Position numbers and translations under genes: made by a program. A DNA stretch of 64,000 nt, taken from Pseudoalteromonas xiamenensis. Its GTDB lineage: Bacteria; Pseudomonadota; Gammaproteobacteria; Enterobacterales; Alteromonadaceae. This document shows, piece after piece, positions 1-7,734 of the stretch; position 1 is the stretch's first letter, and each line of letters begins with the position of its first letter. The notes under the pieces were generated by a model, which was not told where the DNA came from, made no database searches, and was given only the letters and a program-made list of their open reading frames with translations. Location: the NCBI RefSeq assembly GCF_042431545.1, contig NZ_JBHLYX010000014.1. One strand, written 5' to 3'.

Positions 1-341
1 AACAGGTTGCAACGCAGAGTCGCGCAGCAAACCTGTCGTACTTCGATGAACCATTTGGTTTGGCAACGCAGATCAATCTGGCTGAGCGCACCGAACACGC
101 GGTGAAAGTCGCTCATCATCAGTATGCCGTGGATAATCAACGCTCGTTGCTTGATCAATTAGAACAACAACGTGTCTCGGTAAGACGAGGTTGTGGTATG
201 GGAATTTGTCATCAATGTCAGTGTGTTAAGAAGCAAGGTTTAGTTCGAGACATGCGTACCGGTGAGTTATCGGATGCCGGTGAATCGTTAATTCAACTGT
301 GTGTTGTGCAAGCGGTGACGGATGTGGAGATTGCGTTATGA
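1..341 (+). CDS. Ferredoxin/flavodoxin reductase-type protein with C-terminal 2Fe-2S domain (5' truncated)
   Basis: Only the C-terminal part is in the window; the frame is open from base 3. It ends in a plant-type 2Fe-2S ferredoxin domain with the cysteine pattern C-x4-C-x2-C (GCGMGICHQC) and a fourth cysteine about 35 residues later (IQLCVV). In this family such a domain follows FAD and NAD(P)H modules, which would lie outside the window. The stop codon overlaps the start of the following desaturase by four bases (ATGA), so the two are translationally coupled. The likely job is to pass electrons from NAD(P)H to the desaturase, as in DesC/DesB-like pairs. The role is inferred from the cluster plus family knowledge; the Fe-S domain itself is seen directly. 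Confidence 0.85.
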   Translation, partial: QVATQSRAANLSYFDEPFGLATQINLAERTEHAVKVAHHQYAVDNQRSLLDQLEQQRVSVRRGCGMGICHQCQCVKKQGLVRDMRTGELSDAGESLIQLCVVQAVTDVEIAL

Positions 342-1390
342 ACGAACAGAACTTAATGGCTTTTGCCAAAGACCTTGATGACATCAAGGCCTCGACGTTA
401 GCGAAAGTAGGTCAAACGGATGCGGACTACATTCGTCGAGTCGTGCGTCGTCAACGTTATTTCGAATGGAGCGGGCGCTTACTTTTAGTCGCAGGTTTTT
501 GGACGCCTTGGTTGTGGGCGATAGGCGTTATTTTGCTTGCTCTGGCTAAAATTCTCGACAACATGGAAATCGGTCATAACGTAATGCATGGGCAATACGA
601 TTGGATGAACGACAAACAGCTTAATTCGAAAACCTACGAATGGGACATTGCCTGTGACGGGCAAAGCTGGAATCGCGTACATAATTTTGAGCATCACACC
701 TACACCAACATCATAGGTAAAGACCGAGATTTCGGTTATGGCTTACTGCGCTTATCGAACGATTTTCGTTGGCGCGTGAAGAATCTGTGGCAGTTTGTGA
801 CTTACCTTTTATTGAGTGTGTTGTTTCAATGGGGGGTGTCCTATCACGAACTGGCCGCTGAGCGTGTTTTTATGGGGAAGAAAAAAGCCAATCGCGATGG
901 CAAAGTGTCGCATGAAGAACTTAAGCGACGTTTTTTCAGCAAAGGAGCAAGACAGTTAGTCAAAGATTATGTGCTCTTTCCCCTATTAGCAGGACCTGCA
1001 TGGCTTTGGGTATTAGGCGGGAATTTGGTGGCGAATTTACTGCGCAACTTGTGGACTTCAACCATCATCTTTTGCGGTCATTTTACTGAGGCTGTGCAAA
1101 CCTTCAAAGAAGCGGATTGCGTAAATGAATCACAGGGTCAATGGTATTTTCGACAGGCATTGGGGTCGTCGAACTTGCAAGGTAAGCATTGGTTTCACGT
1201 GTTAACAGGACACCTCAGTTGCCAAATCGAGCACCATCTGTTCCCAGACATGCCTTCGTCACGGTATCAAGAAGTTGCACCTCAAGTGCAAGCCGTGTTT
1301 GCAAAATACGATGTCCCCTACAATACAGGCCCTTTTTGGCGTCAGTACGGGTCGGTATTAAAACGTATTTTGCGTTACTCATTACCATAA
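338..1390 (+). CDS. Membrane fatty acyl desaturase
   Basis: A 350-residue integral membrane di-iron desaturase that would introduce a double bond into acyl chains. It carries the three histidine boxes of the family: HNVMH at residues 80-84, HNFEHH at 115-120 and QIEHH at 296-300. Hydrophobic membrane segments lie around residues 47-72 and in the middle of the protein (roughly 160-260). The ATG at 338 is chosen over upstream in-frame codons because it overlaps the stop of the Fe-S reductase, which probably supplies electrons. A rho-independent terminator follows at 1402-1424. Fatty acid desaturation is the best call; regiospecificity cannot be read from the sequence. A beta-carotene or alkane hydroxylase relative is less likely given the QIEHHLFP third box. 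Confidence 0.9.
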   Translation: MNEQNLMAFAKDLDDIKASTLAKVGQTDADYIRRVVRRQRYFEWSGRLLLVAGFWTPWLWAIGVILLALAKILDNMEIGHNVMHGQYDWMNDKQLNSKTYEWDIACDGQSWNRVHNFEHHTYTNIIGKDRDFGYGLLRLSNDFRWRVKNLWQFVTYLLLSVLFQWGVSYHELAAERVFMGKKKANRDGKVSHEELKRRFFSKGARQLVKDYVLFPLLAGPAWLWVLGGNLVANLLRNLWTSTIIFCGHFTEAVQTFKEADCVNESQGQWYFRQALGSSNLQGKHWFHVLTGHLSCQIEHHLFPDMPSSRYQEVAPQVQAVFAKYDVPYNTGPFWRQYGSVLKRILRYSLP

Positions 1391-1401
1391 CGAAGATAAG
1401 A

Positions 1402-1424
1402 AAAGGGCACTGTGTGCCCTTTGT
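1402..1424 (+). terminator. Rho-independent terminator after the desaturase
   Basis: A nine-base perfect stem (AAAGGGCAC / GTGCCCTTT) with a three-base loop ends the reductase-desaturase operon. A second weak hairpin (TACCCA / TGGGTA, 1429-1449) lies between it and the convergent katG stop. Confidence 0.8.
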
Positions 1425-1467
1425 AGGTTACCCATTAGGAGAGTGGGTAGATGCTGATCCCGTCAGC

Positions 1468-3675
1468 CTAAACGTCGAATCGATCGGCGTTCATCACTTT
1501 GTTCCAAGCTCGCACGAAGTCACGAGCAAAACGTTCGTTCGCGTCGCTTGCGCCATACACTTCACTCAATGCGCGCAACTGTGAGTTTGAGCCAAACACG
1601 AGGTCGACGCGAGAAGCCGTCCATTTGATTTTGCCCGAGTGAATGCAGCGACCATCAAAAGTTTGTTGCGCGTCATCTTTGGCAAACCATTTCGTATCCA
1701 TGTCTAATAAATTTACAAAGAAGTCATTACTCAAAACGCCAGGACGTGGAGTTAGTACCCCTAAACTCTCCGCGTTATAATTGGCGTTGAGTGCGCGTAA
1801 ACCACCTACAAGTACGGTCATTTCGGGAGCTGTAAGTCCTAACAGTTGTGCTTTATCTAACAGCAACTCTTCGGCAGAAAACGTGTACTGTTGTTTTTGA
1901 TAGTTACGGAATCCATCCGCGATGGGTTCAAGAACCGAAAACGATTCTGCGTCCGTTTGCTCATCCGTTGCATCGGTGCGGCCTGCTGTAAACGGGACTT
2001 CGAGATTAATACCACCTAACTGGGCTGCTTGTTCAATCGCCGCCGCGCCAGCGAGTACAATCAGATCCGCAAGAGACACGCGTTTGTTGCTTACTTGGGC
2101 TTGGTTAAATTGCGTTTGTACTTTTTCGAGCGCCGCCAACACTTGAGCTAGTTGGTTTGGCTGATTCACTTCCCACGTATTTTGTGGTGCAAGTCGAATA
2201 CGAGCGCCGTTTGCACCGCCTCGACTGTCTGAACCTCGGAAGGTTGAAGCGGACGACCAAGCAGTGTAGATCAAGGCGTGAGGAGCAATACCGGTGTTGA
2301 GTATGGCTTGCTTCAGCGCCTTAATGTCGTGTGCATCGATTAAATCGAAGTCTCGAGCAGGTACTGGGTCTTGCCAAATCAGCTCCTCAGCGGGTACTTC
2401 AGGGCCTAAGTAACGTACTTTGGGTCCCATGTCGCGGTGAGTCAGTTTAAACCACGCGCGCGCAAAGGCATCGGCGAATTGATCTGGGTTGTTCAAGAAC
2501 CGTAAAGAAATTTCGCGATAAATAGGGTCCTCACGCATGGCCATATCGGCTGTCGTCATCATGATCCCAACGCGTTTGGACGCGTCTTCAACGTCTGGTG
2601 CGTGATGTTCTGGTTTCAGATCGATAGGAACCCATTGTTGTGCGCCAGCAGGGCTCTTTGCGAGTTTCCATTCGTAGCCAAATAGCACCTCAAAGTAACC
2701 ATTGTCCCATTGGGTTGGATTCGGTGTCCAAGACCCTTCAATGCCACTGGTGATAGTGTCTCTGCCATGCCCTTTTCCGTGCTTGCTTGCCCAGCCAAAG
2801 CCCATTTCTTCCAACGGCGCAGCTTCTGGTTCTGGCCCAACGAGCGCAGCATCGCCTGCACCGTGGCATTTACCAAACGTATGGCCGCCAGCCGTCAATG
2901 CAACGGTTTCTTCGTCGTTCATCGCCATACGGGCAAAGGTTTCACGAATGTCTTTCGCCGAGGCGAGCGGATCTGGGTTGCCATCTGGCCCTTCAGGGTT
3001 TACATAGATGAGACCCATTTGTACCGCAGCGAGAGGATTATCTAAGTCACGTTCACCGCTGTAACGCTCGTTATCAAGCCACGTGGATTCTGCACCCCAA
3101 TAAACGTCTTCTTCTGGTTCCCAAATGTCTTCTCGACCACCACCAAACCCGAATGTCTTTAAGCCCATAGTTTCAAGGGCTACGTTTCCGGCAAGAATAA
3201 ACAAATCAGCCCATGATAATCGATTGCCATATTTTTGTTTTACAGGCCACAGTAAACGACGAGCTTTGTCTAAATTCGCGTTATCTGGCCAGCTGTTAAG
3301 AGGTGCGAAGCGTTGATTACCTGTCGATGCACCACCTCGACCATCGCCTGTTCGATAGGTCCCTGCAGCATGCCACGCCATGCGGATCATGAACGGACCA
3401 TAGTGACCATAATCAGCAGGCCACCAAGATTTTGAATCAGTCATGACGTTGGCTAAGTCTTGTTTTACCGCCGCATAATCAAGAGAATTAAACGCTTCTG
3501 CGTAGTTGAATGTCTCGCCTAGTGGGTTTGCCTTCGTGTCATTTTGATGAAGAATGCGAAGATTCAGTTGATTTGGCCACCAATCGACATTTTTGGTACC
3601 CGACCCGCCTAGACGCGTGTTGCCGCCGTGCATAAAGGGACATTTTCCACTCGAATTTGTATTGTGTTTATCCAT
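1468..3675 (-). CDS. katG: Catalase-peroxidase
   Basis: A 735-residue bifunctional haem catalase-peroxidase that destroys hydrogen peroxide. The distal pocket is visible as R98, W101 and H102 (RMAWHAAG). The proximal haem histidine is H265 (GGHTFGKCHG). W101, Y224 and M250 are spaced exactly as the Met-Tyr-Trp cross-link that gives KatG its catalase activity. Both the active N-terminal and the degenerate C-terminal peroxidase-like halves are complete. I start at the ATG at 3675 (MDKHNTN) because the 18 upstream in-frame residues look like leader DNA and an AAGGATT ribosome site precedes it. The gene stands alone. Its promoter region carries a 22-base element shared with dps, which suggests peroxide control. 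No signal peptide, so cytoplasmic. Confidence 0.97.
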   Translation of the reverse strand: MDKHNTNSSGKCPFMHGGNTRLGGSGTKNVDWWPNQLNLRILHQNDTKANPLGETFNYAEAFNSLDYAAVKQDLANVMTDSKSWWPADYGHYGPFMIRMAWHAAGTYRTGDGRGGASTGNQRFAPLNSWPDNANLDKARRLLWPVKQKYGNRLSWADLFILAGNVALETMGLKTFGFGGGREDIWEPEEDVYWGAESTWLDNERYSGERDLDNPLAAVQMGLIYVNPEGPDGNPDPLASAKDIRETFARMAMNDEETVALTAGGHTFGKCHGAGDAALVGPEPEAAPLEEMGFGWASKHGKGHGRDTITSGIEGSWTPNPTQWDNGYFEVLFGYEWKLAKSPAGAQQWVPIDLKPEHHAPDVEDASKRVGIMMTTADMAMREDPIYREISLRFLNNPDQFADAFARAWFKLTHRDMGPKVRYLGPEVPAEELIWQDPVPARDFDLIDAHDIKALKQAILNTGIAPHALIYTAWSSASTFRGSDSRGGANGARIRLAPQNTWEVNQPNQLAQVLAALEKVQTQFNQAQVSNKRVSLADLIVLAGAAAIEQAAQLGGINLEVPFTAGRTDATDEQTDAESFSVLEPIADGFRNYQKQQYTFSAEELLLDKAQLLGLTAPEMTVLVGGLRALNANYNAESLGVLTPRPGVLSNDFFVNLLDMDTKWFAKDDAQQTFDGRCIHSGKIKWTASRVDLVFGSNSQLRALSEVYGASDANERFARDFVRAWNKVMNADRFDV

Positions 3676-3741
3676 CGTTAAATCCTTACCGTTTATTGGT
3701 GACAGTGAGCAATGTGTCGAATTGCGCAATTTATAGCCTAC

Positions 3742-3771
3742 ACTATAGGGCAGGATTTGTGAGAAGGATAA
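3742..3771 (-). promoter_or_regulatory. Candidate katG promoter
   Basis: On the minus strand a TTATCC -35-like hexamer (3766-3771) is followed after 18 bases by TATAGT (3742-3747), about 67 bases before the chosen katG start. The -35 match is weak, which fits an activator-dependent promoter. Confidence 0.4.
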
Positions 3772-3782
3772 CGACTTAACTA

Positions 3783-3819
3783 GATTGTATTAATCTAAAA
3801 AACAAATCAAATATAAATC
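3783..3819 (-). promoter_or_regulatory. Candidate peroxide-response operator of katG (OxyR-like)
   Basis: Phased GATT/AATC quartets lie at 3783-3786, 3792-3795, 3805-3808 and 3816-3819, roughly one helical turn apart, as OxyR tetramer sites are. The block 3790-3811 matches 18639-18660 upstream of dps at 20 of 22 positions. It sits 18 bases upstream of the candidate -35 box. Assignment to OxyR is inference; the shared motif is directly seen. Confidence 0.5.
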
Positions 3820-3951
3820 ATCTATTCATTTTTTGAATGTTATATGTCATCGGCGCTTCCAAAATTCATCATCAATTTGTCACACTACTTTTTCAGACTG
3901 CACGAATGCCTTAGACATTTATGACGACGTTAAACGCCTTTGGAGGATTAG

Positions 3952-5430
3952 GTGGAAGGTGCTGCGCTAGAAAAATCAGGGATAAATATAAGTGCAAATT
4001 ACACAGTGCCAATGCTTTTGGTTCTGCTTCTCGCGCATATTATGGTCGGGCCCTTTCACAACTTAGCGTTGTTTTACGACGAAGCGTACTATCATTTCTG
4101 GTCGACTCAACTTGATTTTGGGTATTACTCTAAGCCCCCAATGATTGCATGGCTTATTGCCGCAACGACGTCCATATTCGGCCATGCAGAATGGGCCGTT
4201 AGATTGAGTTCCGCCCTCTTGTATTTTTGCACGGCGCTGGTGATTCGGCAGATTGCAATGCGCCTTTGGCAACGCACAGACGTTGCAGACTGTGCCGCAA
4301 TCCTCTTTTTTACAGCCCCTTTAATTGGCTTTAATAGCCTATTTGTTACCACGGATGCACCATTACTGTTTTTTTGGAGCGTTGCTGTTTGGAGTTTTGT
4401 TGAAGCGTTAAAAACGAGAAAATGGATCTATTGGGTGAGTCTGGGTGTCACGTTGGGTCTAGGCATGTTGTCGAAATACACGATGTGCGTTTTGATGATT
4501 GGGTTGTTTGCCTATATCGGACTAGACAAGGCTGAGCGTAAGAGCGAAAACACGTTAGGTTTGCTCTTGGCTGTTCTCATTGCGTTTGTCCTATTTTTAC
4601 CTAATCTACTGTGGAACGCAGCCCACGATTTTATTAGTTTCCAACACACCGCTGAGATTTCAAAGCTCAACCAATCGTTATTGCATCCGTTGCGATGGTT
4701 AGAATTTACCGCTGGCCAAGTTTTTGCGTTTGGCCCCGTTGCGTTCTGGGTTTTAACGGTGTGGGTGTGGCGACAAAAACTCTCCGCAACGACGTTGCTG
4801 CTGATGTGCGTCACCTTTCCGATGCTACTTGCGATGATGGTACAAGCGCTGCTTTCTCACGCGAACGCAAATTGGGCGGCACCGACGTATGTTGGAGGGA
4901 GTTTACTTGCCGCTTATTGGTTGGTGGAGCGTGGTAAATTCGCCGTGCTCAAGGCGGCCATGCTCGTCAATGTGCTGCTTATTGGGCTGTTCTATAGTTA
5001 CCCTCAAATTCAAAGCGCGTTAGATATTGAACCCACCAAAAAAAATACGCCCTATCAACGGGTGAGCGGGTGGCGAGAGTTGGTGTTGGCGATACCTGAG
5101 CAACCTCAAGACATGATCTACCTGAGTGATTCGCGAGCGTTATTGTCGTATGTCCATTTTTATCGCAGTGATTTTACCCAAGGTTCGGGAATTCAAGTGC
5201 GTAGTTTTAATCCGTCTGGGATCATCAAGGATCACTACCAACTGAATTACCCTCTGACCGCACGATACAACGAGCATTATCTGTTCTTAAGTGAAACACC
5301 AAAAGCATTGCACGGTTGTTTTCAAAAGGTGCAAGCGCTAGAGCCTGTGAGCGTTGATGTTTATCCCACGCTCACTCGGAAATTGTATTTATATCAAGTA
5401 TCAGGGTTCAATGGTTATGATGGGTGCTAA
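3952..5430 (+). CDS. GT39/ArnT-like membrane glycosyltransferase
   Basis: A 492-residue polytopic membrane protein of the dolichyl-phosphomannose/ArnT superfamily (PMT_2 type), which moves a sugar from a polyprenyl-phosphate donor onto an acceptor such as lipid A at the periplasmic face. The N-terminal periplasmic loop has the family acidic motif DEAYY and the YYSKPP segment (about residues 43-65). About ten hydrophobic segments follow, then a soluble C-terminal tail. The start is GTG at 3952, supported by a strong GGAGG at 3942-3946. The PAP2 phosphatase overlaps its 3' end, which suggests a shared envelope-lipid function. The donor sugar and the acceptor are not determinable from the sequence. 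Confidence 0.8.
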   Translation: MEGAALEKSGINISANYTVPMLLVLLLAHIMVGPFHNLALFYDEAYYHFWSTQLDFGYYSKPPMIAWLIAATTSIFGHAEWAVRLSSALLYFCTALVIRQIAMRLWQRTDVADCAAILFFTAPLIGFNSLFVTTDAPLLFFWSVAVWSFVEALKTRKWIYWVSLGVTLGLGMLSKYTMCVLMIGLFAYIGLDKAERKSENTLGLLLAVLIAFVLFLPNLLWNAAHDFISFQHTAEISKLNQSLLHPLRWLEFTAGQVFAFGPVAFWVLTVWVWRQKLSATTLLLMCVTFPMLLAMMVQALLSHANANWAAPTYVGGSLLAAYWLVERGKFAVLKAAMLVNVLLIGLFYSYPQIQSALDIEPTKKNTPYQRVSGWRELVLAIPEQPQDMIYLSDSRALLSYVHFYRSDFTQGSGIQVRSFNPSGIIKDHYQLNYPLTARYNEHYLFLSETPKALHGCFQKVQALEPVSVDVYPTLTRKLYLYQVSGFNGYDGC

Positions 5431-6136
5431 TTCGAGTAAGTTTGCTTGGTTACTGCGAGCTGACGTGATCGGCTGTTTGCTCTGTATTGTGGTGTTTGTG
5501 CAATTTCCCACACTGGATATTGTTGTGTCGAGCTGGTTTTTCCGTGATGGTCACTTTTTTCTTGCGAACAATGGTGTGGTGCAAATGATCTATTGGACAT
5601 TTGCCAAGATCCATTATGTTTTACTCCTTGGCTTTGCTGGCGTATTTGTCCGTTATTTTTGGGCTGATAAAAAGAATGAGCTACGCAATTGCCGGCTTAA
5701 GCAACTGAAAATAATGACTATTGCACTGGTATTTGTTCCCGGTATTTTGGTTAACACCATCATAAAAGACAACTCACTTGGCCGAGCTCGACCCCATCAA
5801 ATTGAACAATTTTCGGGTGAGAAACATTTTACCTCAGCATTTGCTTACTCTGGCGAATGTCGTCGCAATTGTTCTTTTGTCAGCGGACATGCCGCCATTG
5901 GATTTTATTTTATGCTATTTGGCTGGGTGTTTGGCCGCCGCCGCTGGTGGCAGCTAGGTGTCTTGCTCGGTGCCACCGTCGGGTTGGTACGCATAATACA
6001 GGGTGGTCATTTTTTATCGGATGTCGTGTTTAGCTTTTGGGCGTGTTATTGGCCGTTTCTCTGGTTGGTTAAAGGGAATGGATACTCGTTGGGTGTACCT
6101 ACTTTTCAACCGACTGGTCTTTTAAGGACACAGTGA
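5411..6136 (+). CDS. PAP2-family membrane phosphatase
   Basis: A 241-residue membrane phosphatase of the PAP2/lipid phosphatase family. All three catalytic motifs are present: K119 with R127-P128, the SGH motif at 158-160, and R194, H200, D204. Members dephosphorylate lipid A, undecaprenyl-pyrophosphate or phosphatidylglycerol-phosphate at the periplasmic side. The start at 5411 is a choice among three nearby ATGs (5411, 5417, 5420); upstream sequence belongs to the glycosyltransferase, which it overlaps by 20 bases. The pairing with an ArnT-like transferase suggests lipid A 1- or 4'-phosphate modification (LpxE/LpxF/LpxT-like), but this is inference. The 3' end overlaps the convergent YbaN-like gene by 31 bases. 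Confidence 0.85.
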   Translation: MVMMGANSSKFAWLLRADVIGCLLCIVVFVQFPTLDIVVSSWFFRDGHFFLANNGVVQMIYWTFAKIHYVLLLGFAGVFVRYFWADKKNELRNCRLKQLKIMTIALVFVPGILVNTIIKDNSLGRARPHQIEQFSGEKHFTSAFAYSGECRRNCSFVSGHAAIGFYFMLFGWVFGRRRWWQLGVLLGATVGLVRIIQGGHFLSDVVFSFWACYWPFLWLVKGNGYSLGVPTFQPTGLLRTQ

Positions 6137-6513
6137 GAAGGCACTTTAGAAGGGCGCGTACAAATGTAGTAGAGCACCGCTAATTCAATGCCACCCACCA
6201 TGAAAATGACCCAAAGAGGCGCGCTCGAAAAGCATAAAATCACAAACCCAAGCAGCATGCCTGTACCCGCCATGCACTTACCTTTCATGGGAATAACACG
6301 GTGATCTTGCCATAACCGTAGAGATGGACCGTATTTAGGGTGATCCAATAAGCGCTGGGCGAATTCGGGTGACGAACGAGTGAAACAGACTAAGGCAAGA
6401 ATGAAAAATACGGTTGTGGGCATCACAGGAAGTGCCAGCCCGAGAAACCCCAGTCCGACAAAAGCAATGCCTGCAATATGAAGCCAAAAACGTTTAGTAA
6501 ATAAAAATTTCAT
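6106..6513 (-). CDS. YbaN-family inner membrane protein (DUF454)
   Basis: A 135-residue membrane protein resembling E. coli YbaN (DUF454). The N-terminal hydrophobic stretch with GLALPVMPTT is the hallmark of the family, followed by a short cytoplasmic segment with HPKYGPSLRLW and two more membrane helices. The function of the family is not established. The ATG at 6513 is preferred to a TTG two codons earlier. It is convergent to and overlaps the end of the PAP2 gene, so the two transcripts are antisense over about 30 bases. Confidence 0.85.
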   Translation of the reverse strand: MKFLFTKRFWLHIAGIAFVGLGFLGLALPVMPTTVFFILALVCFTRSSPEFAQRLLDHPKYGPSLRLWQDHRVIPMKGKCMAGTGMLLGFVILCFSSAPLWVIFMVGGIELAVLYYICTRPSKVPSHCVLKRPVG

Positions 6514-6798
6514 AGGCAAATAAAGTGAGTAGGACCTAAGATCTAGCTTATCACAGGGTTGGAAAATTGCTAAAAACGTTCATTGCTAAGCATAAATAAG
6601 CAGTCTGCGGCCTGTTCGGTCTGTCGAACGTAGATTGAAAATATCTTTAAAAGCGGCATAGTTAAGCACAAAAAAGAACGCGTATTGGCGGTTAAATCTG
6701 ACGGTACGTGAAACTCCTTCATAAAGTCACTTTTCCTATTTGAACAATTCTGCGCGCATTGCATAATTGCTCTAAGGAAAACGCGTTGAGGACAAATT

Positions 6799-7650
6799 AT
6801 GCAGTTACCAACAACGGTTACACAACATGAAATGGCATCCGGCCTATCTTATTTGAAAGTAAACAGCGCGCGTTGTGACGCCACTATTTTTTTGCAAGGT
6901 GCGCAACTGACTGAATTTACCCCAAAAGGACAAGCGCCTTTAATTTGGGTGTCCAGTGATGAAGATTATCAAATGGGTAAACCCGTGCGTGGCGGCATAC
7001 CTATTTGCTGGCCTTGGTTTGGTGTCCATGAAAAGGCCGATTGGCCAATTCATGGTGTTGCACGTAAGTTACTTTGGTCGCTTGAAAATGTGGAAGAAAT
7101 TAACGGCGATATTCATATCCGCTTGGCGTTGCCAATGGACACCGTAGACACAACGTTTTGGTCTCATAAATCGTCATTAGTCGTAACCTTTGTACTTGGT
7201 CACTCATTACGAGTTGATCTCACAAACACGAACTTAGGTGACACACCATTTACGCTCACACAAGCACTACACACCTACTTTCCTACGTCAGACATTCAAA
7301 AAACGACGGTAGAAGGTTTGCAAGGTGCGCAATATATTGAATTTGGCGAAGGCCCTTTTGCGCAAAATGACGTGGTGGGTTTTGCACGTGAAACGGACAT
7401 GGTCTACACCCAAGCTCCGACAGTTCAAAAAATTCATACCCCTCTGGGCACGATGATGGTTGCGCGTGAACACTCTACGTCCTGTGTACTTTGGAATCCG
7501 TGGATAGAAAAAGCAAAACGCCTAAGTAATTTCCGCGATGACGAATACCTGACGATGTTGTGTCTCGAGGCGGCTAATGTGATGGAAGACGCTGTGACGC
7601 TTCAACCGAATGAAAGCCACACACTCTCAACGATTGTGTCTTGGCAATAA
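6799..7650 (+). CDS. D-hexose-6-phosphate mutarotase (YeaD family)
   Basis: A 283-residue aldose-1-epimerase-like protein that interconverts alpha and beta anomers of glucose-6-phosphate and related hexose phosphates in the cytoplasm. Family segments are recognisable: GAQLTEF near the start, GGIPICWPWFG, HGVARKLLW, and QALHTYF in the middle. No signal peptide is present. A GAGGA ribosome site at 6787-6791 precedes the ATG by seven bases. It is a single-gene unit closed by a bidirectional terminator at 7676-7709. The specificity for hexose-6-phosphate is family knowledge. Confidence 0.9.
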   Translation: MQLPTTVTQHEMASGLSYLKVNSARCDATIFLQGAQLTEFTPKGQAPLIWVSSDEDYQMGKPVRGGIPICWPWFGVHEKADWPIHGVARKLLWSLENVEEINGDIHIRLALPMDTVDTTFWSHKSSLVVTFVLGHSLRVDLTNTNLGDTPFTLTQALHTYFPTSDIQKTTVEGLQGAQYIEFGEGPFAQNDVVGFARETDMVYTQAPTVQKIHTPLGTMMVAREHSTSCVLWNPWIEKAKRLSNFRDDEYLTMLCLEAANVMEDAVTLQPNESHTLSTIVSWQ

Positions 7651-7675
7651 TCGTCGTTCATTGTTAAAAAACACA

Positions 7676-7709
7676 AAAATCCGCTTGGTGTACACGCCAA
7701 GCGGATTTT
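7676..7709. terminator. Bidirectional terminator between mutarotase and protease genes
   Basis: A 13-base perfect stem (7676-7688 with 7697-7709, core CCGCTTGG/CCAAGCGG) with an eight-base loop and A/T flanks on both sides serves the two convergent genes. Confidence 0.9.
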
Positions 7710-7734
7710 CATTTTATGAACGTTTTAGCTCGGC

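Noticed and set aside
6570..6764. 64-codon frame on the minus strand between the YbaN-like and mutarotase genes
   Set aside because: No ribosome site, no recognisable motif, and it covers the promoter region of the mutarotase gene.
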